Shown: positions 46,087 through 58,536 of the stretch, piece by piece | Numbering within the stretch: position 1 is the stretch's first letter | How the letters are laid out: each line of letters opens with the position of its first letter | Assembly (NCBI GenBank): GCA_000934455.1 | Contig: KN888388.1 | Span: 55,278 to 119,277, forward strand | DNA from: Apostichopus parvimensis | Lineage: Eukaryota > Echinodermata > Holothuroidea > Aspidochirotida > Stichopodidae | DNA length: 64,000 nt | Direction of reading: 5' to 3' | Program-made: the position numbers and the translations under genes | Notes under the pieces: model-generated | What the model was told of the DNA's origin: nothing | Databases searched by the model: none | Seen by the model: the letters and a program-made list of their open reading frames with translations, nothing else

Positions 46087-46329
46087 CTGCAGAAATGACA
46101 GTAAGATGCACAAATATATTAATATCAGCAACCAAACTACGTAAGTCGATTAACTTCACCGCACTTGGGTGCATGTTCTTGTGATTTCAACATGACATAC
46201 CTTTGTTTATAACATATGTACTAACTTTGTAAAATGTTATACATTTGGAAATTTGGCTTAGATACAAGAATTCGTCGAATTGATTTTTTCTTTTTGCACC
46301 AATTAAAAATTGCCGAAACGAGGTAGATT

Positions 46330-46842
46330 TGCTCGCAGTGTGCAATGGAGGGTTATGATTTTCGGGCCTGCCCCTCGCCGTATGTAGCTAAGGCGAAACG
46401 CGAGGAGCAGCCGGCAATGGGATATGCTCTACTTCCAGTTACAAAGGGTTCTAGACAGGGTTTAGAGGTGGAGGTCCCGGTGCCCCCTGTGTATCCCTTG
46501 TTGAAACTGATCCCTTACCGAACCCCGCAGATCACCCTACTGTCACTCGTTTCCCATTGCGTTACCAATAGCCTTCTGTGGATTTGTCTCGGCCTTCTAA
46601 TATTCAGAAGATCATATTAGAACAAGCTGTTTGACCGAGCTGTCCGCACAGAATCGTCATCCGACCGATGTATGGCGATCTGTACATTCTAGGTTACATA
46701 ATACAAGGCTTTTTCGGACATGATTACTGGTGACCGATCATGGTCAGTACGGCAGAGTTTAGTATTTTACTGGATTGATCCGTTGCTGATAGTTTAGTTA
46801 CTGTGTGTAGGGTTTGGTGACGTTTAGGATTCCGCTTAGCGC
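46330..46842 (+). mobile_element. Decayed LINE fragment, unit B
   Basis: Shorter ortholog of 10404-11380: the same start (GAGGGTTATGATTTTCGGGC) and end (GTGACGTTTAGGATTCCGCT), with about 470 bases of the middle deleted. An open frame at 46345-46620 (ATPYVAKAKREEQPAMGY-like text) comes from this LINE. Confidence 0.68.
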
Positions 46843-47454
46843 ATTACTTAACCGAGAGTTGAAATGTTAAATAACAAACGTGAATTCGTTTGTTGTTCTA
46901 CCTGGAATGTGTTGAAAAAAACCCCTTCAAAGAAAAATCTGTTTGTCCGATACAATTGTCAATCACTTAATTGATCATAAAAAGAAGATAAAAACATCGT
47001 GTTTTTGTTTCGTTGTTTAACATTGTTTGACCTTGTAGAAATTAGAAAAGAGAATTACACTTCCGGGTTTTACTTTAACAATTCACACGAATGGCATTTA
47101 TAAAGATTCTTTAAGAAAAGTATAGTGGATTAACTTGTGTTTAAATGCTTTTAGAAGTTATGACAAATGAATCCTTCTAATCGATACACTACACTTTTGA
47201 AAACTCTTTGGATTTTTGTTGGACCTTATAGTGTTCAATAGGAATATTAATGTGGTGATTGTATTAATTGATCGATTAGCATTAAACTTACTTTCGTGAA
47301 AAATTCACTAGTTATAGGAAAAATGGCTAGCAATAATTTTACTTTATAGTTTTATTACTATAATATGGTACAATTTGCCTACTTGCTGCAAATGAATGAA
47401 AAAGCAGCATATAAAACGTCCGCATACCGTCCGAAATAAGTGTTTCGAGTGAAA

Positions 47455-47563
47455 ATGAGATACAATATCTTATTTCTTTTAAATAGTACTCGCACTTTTT
47501 CAAACAACTTAATTATTATTTACACCATATCACTTTTCCTGACTTTCGCTTCGATTGGAAAAG
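47455..47563 (+). CDS. Candidate signal-peptide first exon, unit B
   Basis: Copy of 12116-12224, with the same 109-base length, open frame, TATA-like box (ATATAAAA at 47409-47416) and donor (GGAAAAG then GTAGCG). It reads IIIYTISLFLTFASIGK; the internal methionine of unit A is replaced by isoleucine. The following exon is unknown. Confidence 0.38.
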
Positions 47564-48853
47564 GTAGCGTAAGTGAGCTAGATAAAGGTTTTATTTGATT
47601 CCCGTTTAAAGCGGAACTAAACTAAATGAGGTTATTTCTGTTTTGAGAACATCAAAAATCATGGATCTCTCTGTCTAAATCGCGTCAAAATAATATTAAA
47701 CAAAATATGACTTGTTAGGATAAATACAAATTAAACCCTGTCTGTTCTTTTTCTGATGATCCTATGTTAGCTAGATTAACGAAATAGTAGACTAAAACTT
47801 TGATGATCTTCCAGGCAAGATTAGAGCGTGTTGCATAGTTACATAATGATAAGGTCACATGAGATGTAGTTTCCTAATACTGCATTGCTAAAGAAACTGT
47901 TAGATGTGCTGCAGTGATAGTGCTTGAGATGACAGTGCCATGGATTCAGTTGTAACTATTTTGGATTATAAACGTCCAACACAAATACTGACATTAAACA
48001 AAACATAATATACAGCTTCCTTTAGTCAATAGTTGTGACAAAAGCACCAAACAGTTTAGTTTATGATGTTTCCATATTATTTGTTACCTATATTTAATTA
48101 TTTTGGGAGTAGTAGATCCCTTTAAAGCTGTGGTGAATCTTACTTGCATCTTCCCTCGTCCATCTCACAACAAACCCATGAGATCATTACGTCCCCCCCC
48201 CCCCCCCTCAGGAACTGTTAGGTCACAACCACGTTTTTTCATTTCACGTCATGAGAATCACCATCAAGCTTTAAGTATTCTAAAAGTTTGTCAAGAGTGT
48301 CTTCTATACAGGCTCATATTTTAAATCCAACTATGAATCCTAGGATGCCGTCTTTCATTACAATTTTGGGGTACGCAATGACACCATACTGAAAAAAATA
48401 ATTCTCCAGATTATGCAATTTGTAACATGGGAATACCAATAATTTGCTTAGGTTTTGTTCCCCTAAACTTTCACAGTATTTAATATCAATACATTGTATG
48501 AGTTTCTGTACATTTGGGTTGAAAGATTGCAAATAAAATGTACAACAATGTGACTCAGGTGACTGGTGAATCAGGAACAGGACCTCTCCGTCTCCCCACT
48601 ATACCTAAGGTCAATGACACTGGAGAAATAAAAACACGCGTAAAAATATTGTAAAACAGTTTTACACTTTAGTATGTTTCATAAACTATGTTGTTTTGTC
48701 TTGTGTCCTTTAGCATTCGGAAAGTGGGTAAAGATAGTGTCTGCCAGCAGTGTTTCTAAAGGTCAGGCGTTTTTCTTTAAGATATATCTTTCCCGTTCAA
48801 ATAACGTTCTTACAAGCTTCATAAAATACAAATATCATAGAGTAATGACTAAC

Positions 48854-49250
48854 CTTGATCGGTTCTAGAGATGTTAAATTCACATCTGTCAGCGTACTGT
48901 GATGTAGTTAGGGGCTCCAACGGTTCATGAGTAGCGATGCATCCAATGGTTGAGTTCTGATCACAAGAAGTAACGTACACTGAAAGCTCTTTGGTTCCGT
49001 TATTATCTGTGTAATGTTTCTGATAATCACAGCCCTCGGGAATGATTACTTCCAGATTTATCGGTGGATACCCGTCTGTTATTGAACAAGATAGGGCGAC
49101 GTGGTATGATGTAGATGGAGATGAGGAGGGGCCTTCACAAACAAGAGGTGTAGGAGGCTGGTAGACTGTAAAGAGAAAACAGGAGTTATCATCAGTCAAT
49201 GATAGATGGAAAGTAAAAATATCCTCTCGTTGAAGGTTGAAATCAAGTAC
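48854..49250 (-). pseudogene. IgSF C2 exon with truncated V domain
   Basis: The exon is open from a V-domain stump (LQREDIFTFHLSLTDDNS, joined early to LFTVYQPPTPLVC) through the whole C2-like domain (ALSCSITDGY, GCDYQKHYTD, VTSCDQNSTIGCIATHE, RCEFNI) to a phase-1 donor (GACCAAG then GTTAGTC). About ten residues of the V G-strand region are deleted, and no signal peptide or first half of V is found before the gap at 49948. It carries the empty site of the LINE inserted at 13284. It might be spliced as a C2-only unit but is more likely a fragment. Confidence 0.7.
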
Positions 49251-49947
49251 AGTATCACAAGTAATCCTCCTCAATATATTCAACATTAAGTTAAGGAAAA
49301 AGTTATTGACTTTGCAGCGAACATTTCCTATTTTACCTTTATTATACAAGAAAGGTCATTGTCACTTAAAGATTACCGACACAAATGTGGGACTAGAAAC
49401 AAAATATAGCAATATTACGTTAAGTCATAATAATTAAGTGGTGCATTGGTATAATAAAATACACGGATTGAATGTAAAGAATGTAAAGAAAACTGGCGAC
49501 GCTCTCACATGCAATATGAGACTTAACATAACTCCGTGAGCATTCTACCTTAATTAGCTATGAATAATTGACGAATGCTTCCACAATGTGACGTTACATT
49601 GAAGACACCTACACCTCGTTAAATGCATCACTAAGTTAAATACACTTTCATCTTAAGCATTGAGCAAAAAGTATTAATAGTAATACTCCCGGAAGAATCT
49701 TTCAAACCACTCCAATATACTCTATATAGAATTCCTGTTTAAATATGAAATCAATATAATATTTACCGACTTTTTGAGATGCCACAAAACGAGATTAGAA
49801 ACACAAATGCTCTCTTTAATAATTTTGCACAGACCGAGAGCGTATTACTGTACTTTAATAATTATCTTGTTACGAGTTCACTGTTTATGCGTATACCAGA
49901 TCTGATACTTGAGTCAGTGTGGGATAAAAACATTAAAATACGACATT

Positions 49948-50407
49948 NNNNNNNNNNNNNNNNNNNNNNNNNNNNNNNNNNNNNNNNNNNNNNNNNNNNN
50001 NNNNNNNNNNNNNNNNNNNNNNNNNNNNNNNNNNNNNNNNNNNNNNNNNNNNNNNNNNNNNNNNNNNNNNNNNNNNNNNNNNNNNNNNNNNNNNNNNNNN
50101 NNNNNNNNNNNNNNNNNNNNNNNNNNNNNNNNNNNNNNNNNNNNNNNNNNNNNNNNNNNNNNNNNNNNNNNNNNNNNNNNNNNNNNNNNNNNNNNNNNNN
50201 NNNNNNNNNNNNNNNNNNNNNNNNNNNNNNNNNNNNNNNNNNNNNNNNNNNNNNNNNNNNNNNNNNNNNNNNNNNNNNNNNNNNNNNNNNNNNNNNNNNN
50301 NNNNNNNNNNNNNNNNNNNNNNNNNNNNNNNNNNNNNNNNNNNNNNNNNNNNNNNNNNNNNNNNNNNNNNNNNNNNNNNNNNNNNNNNNNNNNNNNNNNN
50401 NNNNNNN
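49948..50407. other. Assembly gap of 460 Ns
   Basis: Unknown sequence. By alignment with unit A (14390-15060) it should contain the intron or spacer between two IgSF copies. Open frames that cross it are artefacts. Confidence 0.99.
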
Positions 50408-50467
50408 AGGAAAACACCGTTGACCTAGAAAAGCTGGTAGTTGATATCAAATAACAGTGTGTCCTAC

Positions 50468-50617
50468 CTGGATATGTCTTTGGAACTTCCCAATCACAGC
50501 TATCAGAGAAACCTGTGATGGACATGAAGTCTAAGTTTCCCTGGGTAGCAAAACAGCCCATTGTTGAATTACCACTACACGAGGTAATATAAATCTTTAA
50601 CACATTATCTTTACCTT
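50468..50617 (-). pseudogene. IgSF C2 exon 3' part, cut by a LINE
   Basis: From the donor (CCAG then GTAGGA) the minus strand reads back DCWEVPKTYPG-like text, FATQGNLDFMSITG, YITSCSGNSTMGC and KDNVLKI, a close match to 15096-15245. It then stops at a LINE junction (after CTTACCTTG in plus-strand terms near 50617). The V domain and first half of C2 are absent. Confidence 0.82.
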
Positions 50618-51068
50618 GACCGTTCATAGTCAGTGGGGCATAGTTTTGTATTATACGTGATTGATCCCGATTTCACCTGTGAGTGTGTTTCGTATTCTAT
50701 TGTTTGTATCGCTTCGAATTAAGAACATGTATGACGTAATAGATGCAAAATAGTGTTTCGTGAGACGGTCGATCAGTGGGATCTGATTATTGCAGCAGTG
50801 AAAAGTGGTTCAAATAGAGGCCGATTTTCACCGCCTGTCGAGACCTCTTCCTAGAGCCGTTGGTGTTCGGGTTTGAGGGAACGGTGGGCCTGCGGGTGGG
50901 CCGTCCGTTTGTAGAGGTTTCGTGTTTAGTTCGGGTGGGGGACTGGGATGGGTGTGTGGGGTAATTGTTTGTTGCTGATTGTTTGATTTATGTGCGGGAA
51001 GGGTTTGGTTTCTAGTGCCTCTCATGCCGTTAAGTTTTGGAGTCTGCTGGACGGATCACGTAAAAAGC
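50618..51068 (+). mobile_element. LINE 3' end, variant subfamily, within a C2 exon
   Basis: Starts with GACCGTTCATAGTCAGTGGG (matching 18768-18790 of the common LINE), continues with the variant 3' region shared with 1751-2011, and ends GGACGGATCACGTAAAAAGC. It truncates the C2 exon at 50617. No clear target duplication was seen, and the far side is not receptor sequence, so a deletion accompanied or followed insertion. Confidence 0.8.
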
Positions 51069-51876
51069 ACATCTAACGTCAGGCTTAGTAGTACTGTAGT
51101 ACTAAGACGTTGGTCAACATATTGGTTTACAATGAGTAGCTTGAACACAAATTGAAAATAATAAGGAATAGTCACGGGTGCTTGAAAGTGTAAAGATCGT
51201 ACTGAGATGAGCTAATGGATATGTGCATAAACATAATGTCTGTATCTTATCCCCCTTCACGAGAATGGTTATATGAATGGGTTTGTATTGTAGAATCGTG
51301 ATGTACCCAATGTTTATTGCGGCAAACGGCCAAAATCGTTTCCATGTTCCCTGTGTCACTTGTGCACACTGATACACCAATTTGCAAAACATCTCGTTAT
51401 TGGTAATTGGTATATTCGACAATTCAAATAAATTAAAAAGCGTTTATGTTGAATGTGGTCTAAGTAACCGCTGAACCGTGAACTCAGTATGAATGGTGTA
51501 AAATAATAAGTGTTTCATTGGATTAACTACTTGTTTGGGTGATTGGTTGCTTGATTGGTTAGTTGGTTGATTGATTGCTTGACTTTATTGACTTATAATT
51601 AACTTATTAATCTGAACAAACTTATAAAATATGTTATGTTTATGAGCGTTCATGCAAAGTTAAGGATATTACAATACAAAGAACTATCCAAGAATGATCC
51701 TAACGGTATAATGAACTAATCTAAGTAGTGTTATAGTTGATTAGAAAATTATTTCTCTGCTCAGAACACAAAACTACACTTGAGTATCACTTATAGCAAA
51801 ACGATACTTGAAAAACCGCTAAAATATATATTCTTCTGTCAGTCTTGGGGACGAGATATGACATACTTTGACTTAC
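51069..51876. other. Intergenic or intron sequence, no gene seen
   Basis: Nothing is supported here apart from a low-complexity TTG/GATT-rich stretch at about 51525-51600. Any membrane or tail exon for the intact gene starting at 52690 would be expected in or beyond this stretch, but I could not recognise one. Confidence 0.5.
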
Positions 51877-52690
51877 CGGGATCATCTTTTGGAATATCAA
51901 AGGAACAACTGTTTGAGTATGGTATCGTAGACATGAAATCTAGCTCTCCTTGAGTAGCAGTGCAACCAACGGTAGAATTCACGGCACATGTAGAAATATA
52001 AACTGTAAGCTTCTTCATGTCGTCATTCTGTGAATACGATTTGTAATACAAACAGTCATCTGGTTCTATCATATCTAAAACCACTGAAGGGTAAGCATCT
52101 GAGACTGAGCAAATAATGGAAAACTTGTATATACTGGAGCCTGTGGATAAATCTTGTATTTCACAGAGAAGAGGTGTGGACGGTTGGTAAATAGTAAACA
52201 GACGGTAGTTGTGTTGTACAATTGCCTCTTCAGTCGTCTCTGCAATCAAAGTCACGTGATATGACCCACAATCATCTGCTCCCATGTCATCAATCGTAAA
52301 CGAAAGCGCAGCAGCAACGTCTTCTAAATCATCGTTGGGAGTTTTGTCTTCTTGAAGATATTTTCGTATGACTTCAAAACTATAACGATCCACCGTGTGA
52401 CTGTCCCGATACCAGAATTTTCCTCTGTATTTATAGATCCCTCGAGAAGATGTATCATCGATATAGTTCATGCTCAGACTCAGAGAACTTTTGTAATTTC
52501 CATAGATGGGGACATCAGGAAACGAAAAGTCACAACCTGCAATAACATAGCAATCTGTTGACTTGATTGTATCCAGTCCGTCAATGCAATGAAAGCTACA
52601 ACCGACGATGTCTGATGAAACACAAAATGAGATTAAAATGATTGTATGTAAAGATGCATGGGTTACCGAGAGTTTGAATGTTAATAACAT
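51877..52690 (-). CDS. IgSF receptor-like ectodomain exon, V plus C2, intact
   Basis: One open frame of about 271 codons. I chose the ATG at 52690 because it begins a signal peptide (MLLTFKLSVTHASLHTIILI, then SFCVSS); the frame is open 25 codons further upstream. The V-like domain has the N-terminal cysteines (CSFHC, DCYVIAGC), an HTVDRYSFEV strand and DDCGSYHVTL, where cysteine sits at the D-x-G position and is absent from the F strand. The C2-like domain has IICSVSDAYP, the F-strand VGCTATQGEL and four further cysteines. It ends at a phase-1 donor (GATCCCG then GTAAGT), as needed for a membrane exon of the 10092 type. Confidence 0.82.
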
Positions 52691-54179
52691 ATGTGAGTTC
52701 GTAAGTCGTACATGTTTTAACGTTATTAATAGCGTGGACACGCTGCACAAGTTTTGACGTGTCATTTCATATAGGTCTTTAGATTGCTTTCTTTTCTTCT
52801 CTCATACCCTCTTTTTTGAAAACCCTATCTGATTTATCAACAAGGATGAACTGACCGGTCGGCTAATCGGGGGATGCACTAGAGCTTGTGTTGCACTACT
52901 GTGGACCTTTATCCTTGTAAAATAGGTTTCTTCAAAAGAGGGGCTGAATCTCGAATCTAAGGAGGATGCACGAGGTCTACCCGACTCCCTATTTTTTTCT
53001 GAATATGACGCAAGTGAAGGGGGCACAGTACTTTTGTTGAGGTCGGGTTACCCCGAATCTCATTCAGTCCTCCTCAGCTACTTACGGATCTGTTACCATA
53101 CCGTTATTAACTAATCAAAAACATAACTACAAAGAAAAAAAAGGACTGTTTTACCCCCATGTGCTCGTACTCCAACTTAAGAAGCGGTCTTTACATAAAT
53201 AGGGGAATTTTCACATGAATGCAACAGCTTTCATTTCTGGGCTTATCTTGCCACGTAAAACACCTAGTTTTGAAATGTTGGCTTGCTAGCTGGAATGTGT
53301 TGAAGAGAACCCCTACAAAGAATAATCTCTGTTAATACGATACAATTGCTGATTATAAAAGAAGATAAGAACATAATGTGCTTTGTTTCGTTTTTGGACA
53401 TTGTTTGACCTTGTAGGATTAAAAAACAAACAATGACTGAAGTAATTTCATCCTCGAATCAAACAAACTATTCAACTTGTTAGCCTGTATTTGGGAAAAA
53501 CAGAAGAGAAATTAAACCTCCGGGTTTTACTTTCACAATTCAAAGCATAACAAGTTTCAAGACGTTGGAATGATATTTTCTCACGAATGACATTAATGAA
53601 GATTCTTTAAAGTAACTTTATAGTTCATTAAATTATGTAAATGCTTTTAGAAGTTATGACAAATGAATCCGTCTATCGATACACCACAATTTGAGAGCTT
53701 CCTTTGGATTTGTATGGACCTTATAGTGTCTTTCAAATGTATGAAAAATTTTGTCGAAGCTTGATGTTGTTTAAATTGTGTCAGCAATTAGTATGAACAA
53801 AATTATGGAAACTTAAAGAGAAAAACAAATATATACATGAAAACATTAGCTATAGTGTCATATATTTGCCATATATTTGTTGGTATTACACTAATAAATA
53901 TTACTGCTATAAAAAATATACGAACCCTTGTCTGATTGATTTTTATTTTTTCACGCATGCGTACTCGTTTGATACTTCACATATTCAATGATTTTACCTT
54001 ACACGTCTTTAACGGACATGTTTCACATGTTTTGACAAACAATATCATTCTTGTCATTAGATATTGGTTATAAAATTTTGTCTCGAACAACCAGTAACAC
54101 ATTTTACAGACGCATATATTATTAAAATCAGCATATGAAACGTCCGTATACCGTCCGAAATAAGTGTTTCGAGTGAAAA

Positions 54180-54291
54180 ATGGTATACAAAATCTCATTT
54201 GTTTTATATAGTACTCGCACTTTTTCAGAAAACTAATTATTATTTACACCAAATCACTTTTCCTGATTTTCCCTTCGATTGGAAAGGTAGC
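54180..54291 (+). pseudogene. Decayed signal-peptide-like exon, unit C
   Basis: Homolog of 12116-12224: MVYKISFVLYSTRTFSEN is followed by a stop, small indels shift the signal region, and the TATA box is changed to CATATGAAA. The donor text GGAAAGGTAGCTTG remains. It contrasts with the open copies in units A and B. Confidence 0.5.
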
Positions 54292-55484
54292 TTGCGTGAT
54301 CTAGATGAAAGTTTATTTGATGCTCGTCTTAAGAGGAATTAAACTAAATGAGGTTATTTTTGTTTTGATAACATGGAAAATCATGGGTCTCTCTGTTTAA
54401 ATCACTTCAAAATAATTTTAAACATAATATGCCTCTTTAGGATAAATAAAATTAAACCCTGCCTCTTCTTTTTCTGATGATCCTAATTTAGCTAGCTTAA
54501 CGAAATAATTGTCTAAAACTTTAAGGATCTTCCAGGCAAGTACTTGCATTTGTTAATATATTTACAATGATTTATGTTTCTTCAATAAATGAAAATATCA
54601 TCCTACACAAACACTGACATTAAAAAAAAAAAATTAATATACAGCTTCCTTTAGTCAATATTTTTGAAAAAGGCAATACATTTACCCAATGTTAGGATAA
54701 AACGTTCCATATCTTCGATCCATTTGCACAAATACACTGCCGATAATGGACAGCTACAGTTTAGTTTATGATGTTTCCATATTATTTCTTACCTATATTT
54801 TAATCATTTTGGGAGTAGTAGATCCCTTTAAAGCTGTGGTGAAACTTATTCGCATCTTCCCTCGTCCATCTCACAACAAACCCCACGAGAGCATTACGTC
54901 TTCGCCCCCCTCACAGGAACGTGGAACCATCTGTTAGGTTACCACTTTTTACATTTTACGCCATGAGAATTACCATCAGGCTTATGTATTCTAAAAGGTT
55001 ATCAAGAGTATCTTCTATATAGACTCATATATTAAATCCAGCTATGAATCCTGGGATGCCGTCTTTCATTACAATTTTAGCGTACGCGATGACACCATAC
55101 TGATACAAATAATTCTCCAGATTATGCAATTTGTAACATGGGAATTACCAACAATTTGCTTAGGTTTTGCTCCCCTGAACTTTCACAGTATTTAATATCA
55201 ATACATTGTATGAGTTTCTGTACGTTTGGGTTGAAAGATTGCAAATAAAATGTACAACAATGTGACTCAGGTGACTGGTGACTCAGAAACAGGACCTCTC
55301 CGTCTCCCCACTATACCACTGTTGTTTTGTCTTGTTTCCTTTAGCATTCGGAAAGTGGGTTAAGATAGTGTCTGCCAGCAGTGTTTCTAAAGGTCAGGCC
55401 TTTTTCATTAAGATATATCTTTCCCGTTCAAATAACGTTCTTACAAGCTTCATAAAATACAAAGATCATAGATTAATGACTTAC

Positions 55485-55890
55485 CTTGATCGGTTCTAGA
55501 GATGTTAAATTCACATCTGTCATCGTACTGTGATGTAGTTTGGGACTCCAACGGTTCATGAGTAGCGATGCATCCAATGGTTGAGTTCTGATCACAAGAA
55601 GTAACGTACACTGAAAGCTCTTTGGTTCCGTTATTATCTGTGTAATGTTTCTGATAATCACAGCCCTCGGGAATGATTACTTCCAGATTTATCGGTGGAT
55701 ACCCGTCTGCTATTGAACAAGATAGGACGACGTGGTATGATGTAGATGGAGATGAGGAGGGGCCTTCACAAACAAGAGGTGTAGGAGGCTGGTAGACTGT
55801 AAAGAGAATACAGGAGTTATCATCAGTCAATGATAGATGGAAAGTAAAAATATCCTCTCGTTAAAGGTTGAAATCAAGTACAGTATCACA
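55485..55890 (-). pseudogene. IgSF C2 exon with premature stop in the V stump
   Basis: Very close to 48854-49250: the same C2 domain (VLSCSIADGY, GCDYQKHYTD, GCIATHEPLES, RCEFNI) and phase-1 donor (CAAG then GTAAGTC). In the V stump the glutamine of NLQRED is a stop codon (plus-strand TTA at about 55861). The G-strand deletion of the unit B copy is shared, so it predates the B/C split. No signal peptide precedes it. Confidence 0.8.
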
Positions 55891-56649
55891 AGTAATCCTC
55901 CTCAATATATTCAACATTAAGTTGAGGAAATAGTTATTGACTTTGCAGCGAACATTTCCTATTTTACCTTTAAAGATTACCGACACAAAGACACAAATGT
56001 GGGGCTAGAAACAAAATATAGCAATATTACGTAATTAAGTCATAATAATTAAGTGGTGCATTTGTATAATAAAATACACGGATTGAATGTAAAGAATGTA
56101 AAGAAAAGTGGCGACGCTCTCACATGCAATATCAGACTTAACATAACTCCGTGAGCATTGTACCTTAATCAGCTATGAATAATTGACGAATGCTTCCACA
56201 ATGTGACGTTACATTGTAGACACCTACACCTCGTTAAATTTACTTTCATCTTAAGCATTAAGCAAAAAGTATTAATAGTAATACTCCCGGAAGAATCTTT
56301 CGAACCACTCCTATATAATCTATGTATACTCTCTGTTTACATATGAAATCAATACCTTATTTATCGAGTTTTTGAGATGCCACAAAACGAGATTAGAACA
56401 AACATATGCTATCTTTAATAATTTCGCACGCACTGAGAGCGTATTACTGTACTTTAATAATGATCTTGTTGCGGGTTTACTGTGTATGCATATACCGTTA
56501 GTAAGCGTATCTGATAATTGAATCAGTGTGGGATGAAAACATTGAAATACGACATTGTTGTAAGGCAAGATACTGAAGATTGACCTTAGAATACGTTACA
56601 ATGAACAATATGTTAGTTACATCCGAAGTTCTTGCTGTACTTGTATTGT

Positions 56650-57064
56650 GCTTTTTACGTGACCCGCCATGCGGGATACAAAACGTCACGGCCAAACGGC
56701 ACTACCGAACCATCCCATACTGACAAACGAAACTCAGGTCAAGCGAGCCAAAAAACATACGCCCGCCGACCTGCAGAGACAAACGCCCAACCCCCCACTC
56801 AAACATTCAAAAAACTACAAAAGGACGACCCGCACGCAGCGAAACGAAAAACCCCTCCCCAGCACACCAGCGTCCAAAAAAGGCAGCCCCAGATAAACGG
56901 CGAAAATCGCCTTCAATTTTAAGGCGAGTGTCAGACTTCACCGCCTCCAGGACTGCCTGCCAACTGGCAAATTTCCCCCTAAAAACCACATTACATCTAT
57001 TCCGCCAAGCATGTTTTTTTTTTTTTTCACAATAGAGCAAACAAAAATAATGCGGTGCAACACA
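56650..57064 (-). mobile_element. LINE 3' end, minus strand, with target duplication
   Basis: On the minus strand it runs from the ORF2 C-terminal end (GTGTTGCACCGCATTATT) to GGCGGGTCACGTAAAAAGC. The 9-base repeat TTGTATTGT flanks it (56641-56649, and at 57065-57073 or 57070-57078). The unit A site at 14455-14475 is empty. A T run at 57013-57026 lies inside. Sequence is close to 18860-19231, so it is probably a young insertion. Confidence 0.85.
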
Positions 57065-57982
57065 TTGTATTGTATTGTAGACATGCTCATTGATTGTAAA
57101 AGTATATTCAAAATTGTAATTCGATCAAGGCGGTTCATCATTAATTTATATGATATAGTTCTCGAGGACCAGCGCGCTACTTTATAGTAGCTCTGCCATG
57201 TAGGACTTTGTCTTGTTCAGTTTTAAACTAGTAACACTAGAAACTCTACAAAAATGCATGAAAGTGTTACTCCAAGAAGATGGTACAATTATCATATATC
57301 ACTAGTGTTTCCTATATTATTTTATTAGATCAAAGAGCGGATGTCACCGGGCCGTGATTATAATCGCAATAAGACTGGTATATTATTTTCATATATATAT
57401 AATACGAGACGGAATTGATCTTGAGCGTGATAGAAACGGCAAATAAGACCTTATTGTGGACTTTATGGACTGCTTTTCTGCAAGTTGTTGTTGTTTTCTT
57501 CTTCGTTTAAAGTGATAGCGTCTATCAAGACGACGAGGTTGTGTACATCAATTTAAAACTTACCAGCCCTACCGATGGAGAAATTATTTAAGACATGATA
57601 CCAAAAATATCACTACCCCACTAAATATAATTTGAAGTGATGGGTAATAAATGTATTCGATTTCGATCCACAAGCATTCCACAAAAATTTCATTTCTTCG
57701 ATTTTCTTCATTAATTTGAGAAACAACGGGAAATATCAATGACAATTTGGTACGATAAACATCGTATAAGATATAAATAAATATCATCTCACAAAGTTGC
57801 TCTGCAGAGTACTAAGCGTTTTATGGCTGCTAACTGTATTCTTTTGGTCAGTTCGGTTACAACATTTTACCGGTATTATCCCCATCCACTCCTCCTTGTT
57901 CATATAAAGCTTGTATTTTGTCACTAAAACTTGAACGAGATATAAATAGTTGGAGTTGATATCAGATAACAGTGTGTCCTAC

Positions 57983-58019
57983 CTGGATATGTCTTTGGAA
58001 CTTCCCAAGCACAGCTACC
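57983..58019 (-). pseudogene. Last codons of an IgSF C2 exon
   Basis: A donor and about 35 coding bases (AGCTGTGCTTGGGAAGTTCC, then AAAGACATATCCAG on the minus strand) match 15096-15132. Receptor homology then ends; 58020-58225 resembles nothing else in the window. Confidence 0.75.
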
Positions 58020-58225
58020 AGATACTACAGTATAGAAGCAGTTTGCGGCTATTGATTCTGATTATAGTATGGAGAACAATCAAAATTAGCTTGGATAATA
58101 AAAACAAGAAATATTAGACAGGAAAGAAAACGATTATTCGATATCTGAGCGAAATGAGTTGTTGTGCGCTTGGAATACATTCCGAGAAGTCATCATTGCA
58201 TACCGTTATTACTCGTAGTATTCAA

Positions 58226-58536
58226 CATATTAGATTTATTCAGTTCCGTCCCAGTCCGGCGCCGGTATCGACAGATCCGGAGGCTCCGTCTGACAGCGAC
58301 ACCCGAGACTCGGTGATTATCGAGCCGAAACGTACCACTGGGACGAGCTGGTACGACGAGATGGGGGAACCCTCTCTAAAAAGGTCGGCTTCAAGTGACG
58401 ACTCGGACGACGATATGTCGTCTAGAGCGCGCTTGAAGCTTACAGAATCGTCGTCGGCGTAGTTTTGCCTCATTGCCCTCTCATGGCCCATACACTTTCA
58501 GTTGCCACCTTGAACGTGAATGGCATGAGGGATCAT
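58226..58536 (+). mobile_element. LINE 5' region: end of ORF1 and start of ORF2
   Basis: The forward frame reads a charged, serine-rich ORF1 C-terminus (RTTGTSWYDEMGEPSLKRSA, SSDDSDDDMSSRARLKL) to a stop at 58460-58462. An ATG at 58483 then opens ORF2 (MAHTLSVATLNVNGMRDH), the start of an APE-type endonuclease domain. The 20-base gap between the ORFs is typical of two-ORF LINEs. The fragment stops where a LINE tail in the opposite orientation begins. A decayed relative is visible near 10690-10740. Confidence 0.78.

Larger units (their letters stand above)
43500..50617. repeat. Paralogous unit B of the receptor array
   Basis: Collinear with unit A: the 43680-43870 segment, the exon at 44585, then a junction near 44700 that deletes the stretch corresponding to 6640-8780, then the LINE/SINE composite, the membrane exon, the LINE piece, the signal-like exon and two C2 exons. 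The shared SINE and LINE insertions show the duplication came after them. The stretches 46087-46330, 47564-48853 and 49251-49947 hold only this homology. Confidence 0.85.
52560..58020. repeat. Paralogous unit C of the receptor array
   Basis: Homologous to 11.4-15.1 kb of unit A and 46.85-50.5 kb of unit B: upstream flank 53270-54560, the decayed signal-like exon at 54180, the C2 exon at 55485, the spacer 55.9-56.6 kb, a LINE at 56650, then 57420-58019, which matches 14550-15130. About 300 bases at 57125-57420 have no counterpart in A and no recognisable content. Stretches 52766-54179 and 54292-55484 hold no other supported gene. Confidence 0.83.

Noticed and set aside
49779-50627. Long open frames of 181-237 residues
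   Set aside because: They are created by reading through the 460-base gap of Ns. Only 50468-50617 on the minus strand has real coding similarity.
58154-58462. Separate acidic nuclear protein gene
   Set aside because: The serine/aspartate-rich frame ends 20 bases before an ATG opening an APE endonuclease start (LNVNGM), so it is the end of LINE ORF1 and not a host gene.
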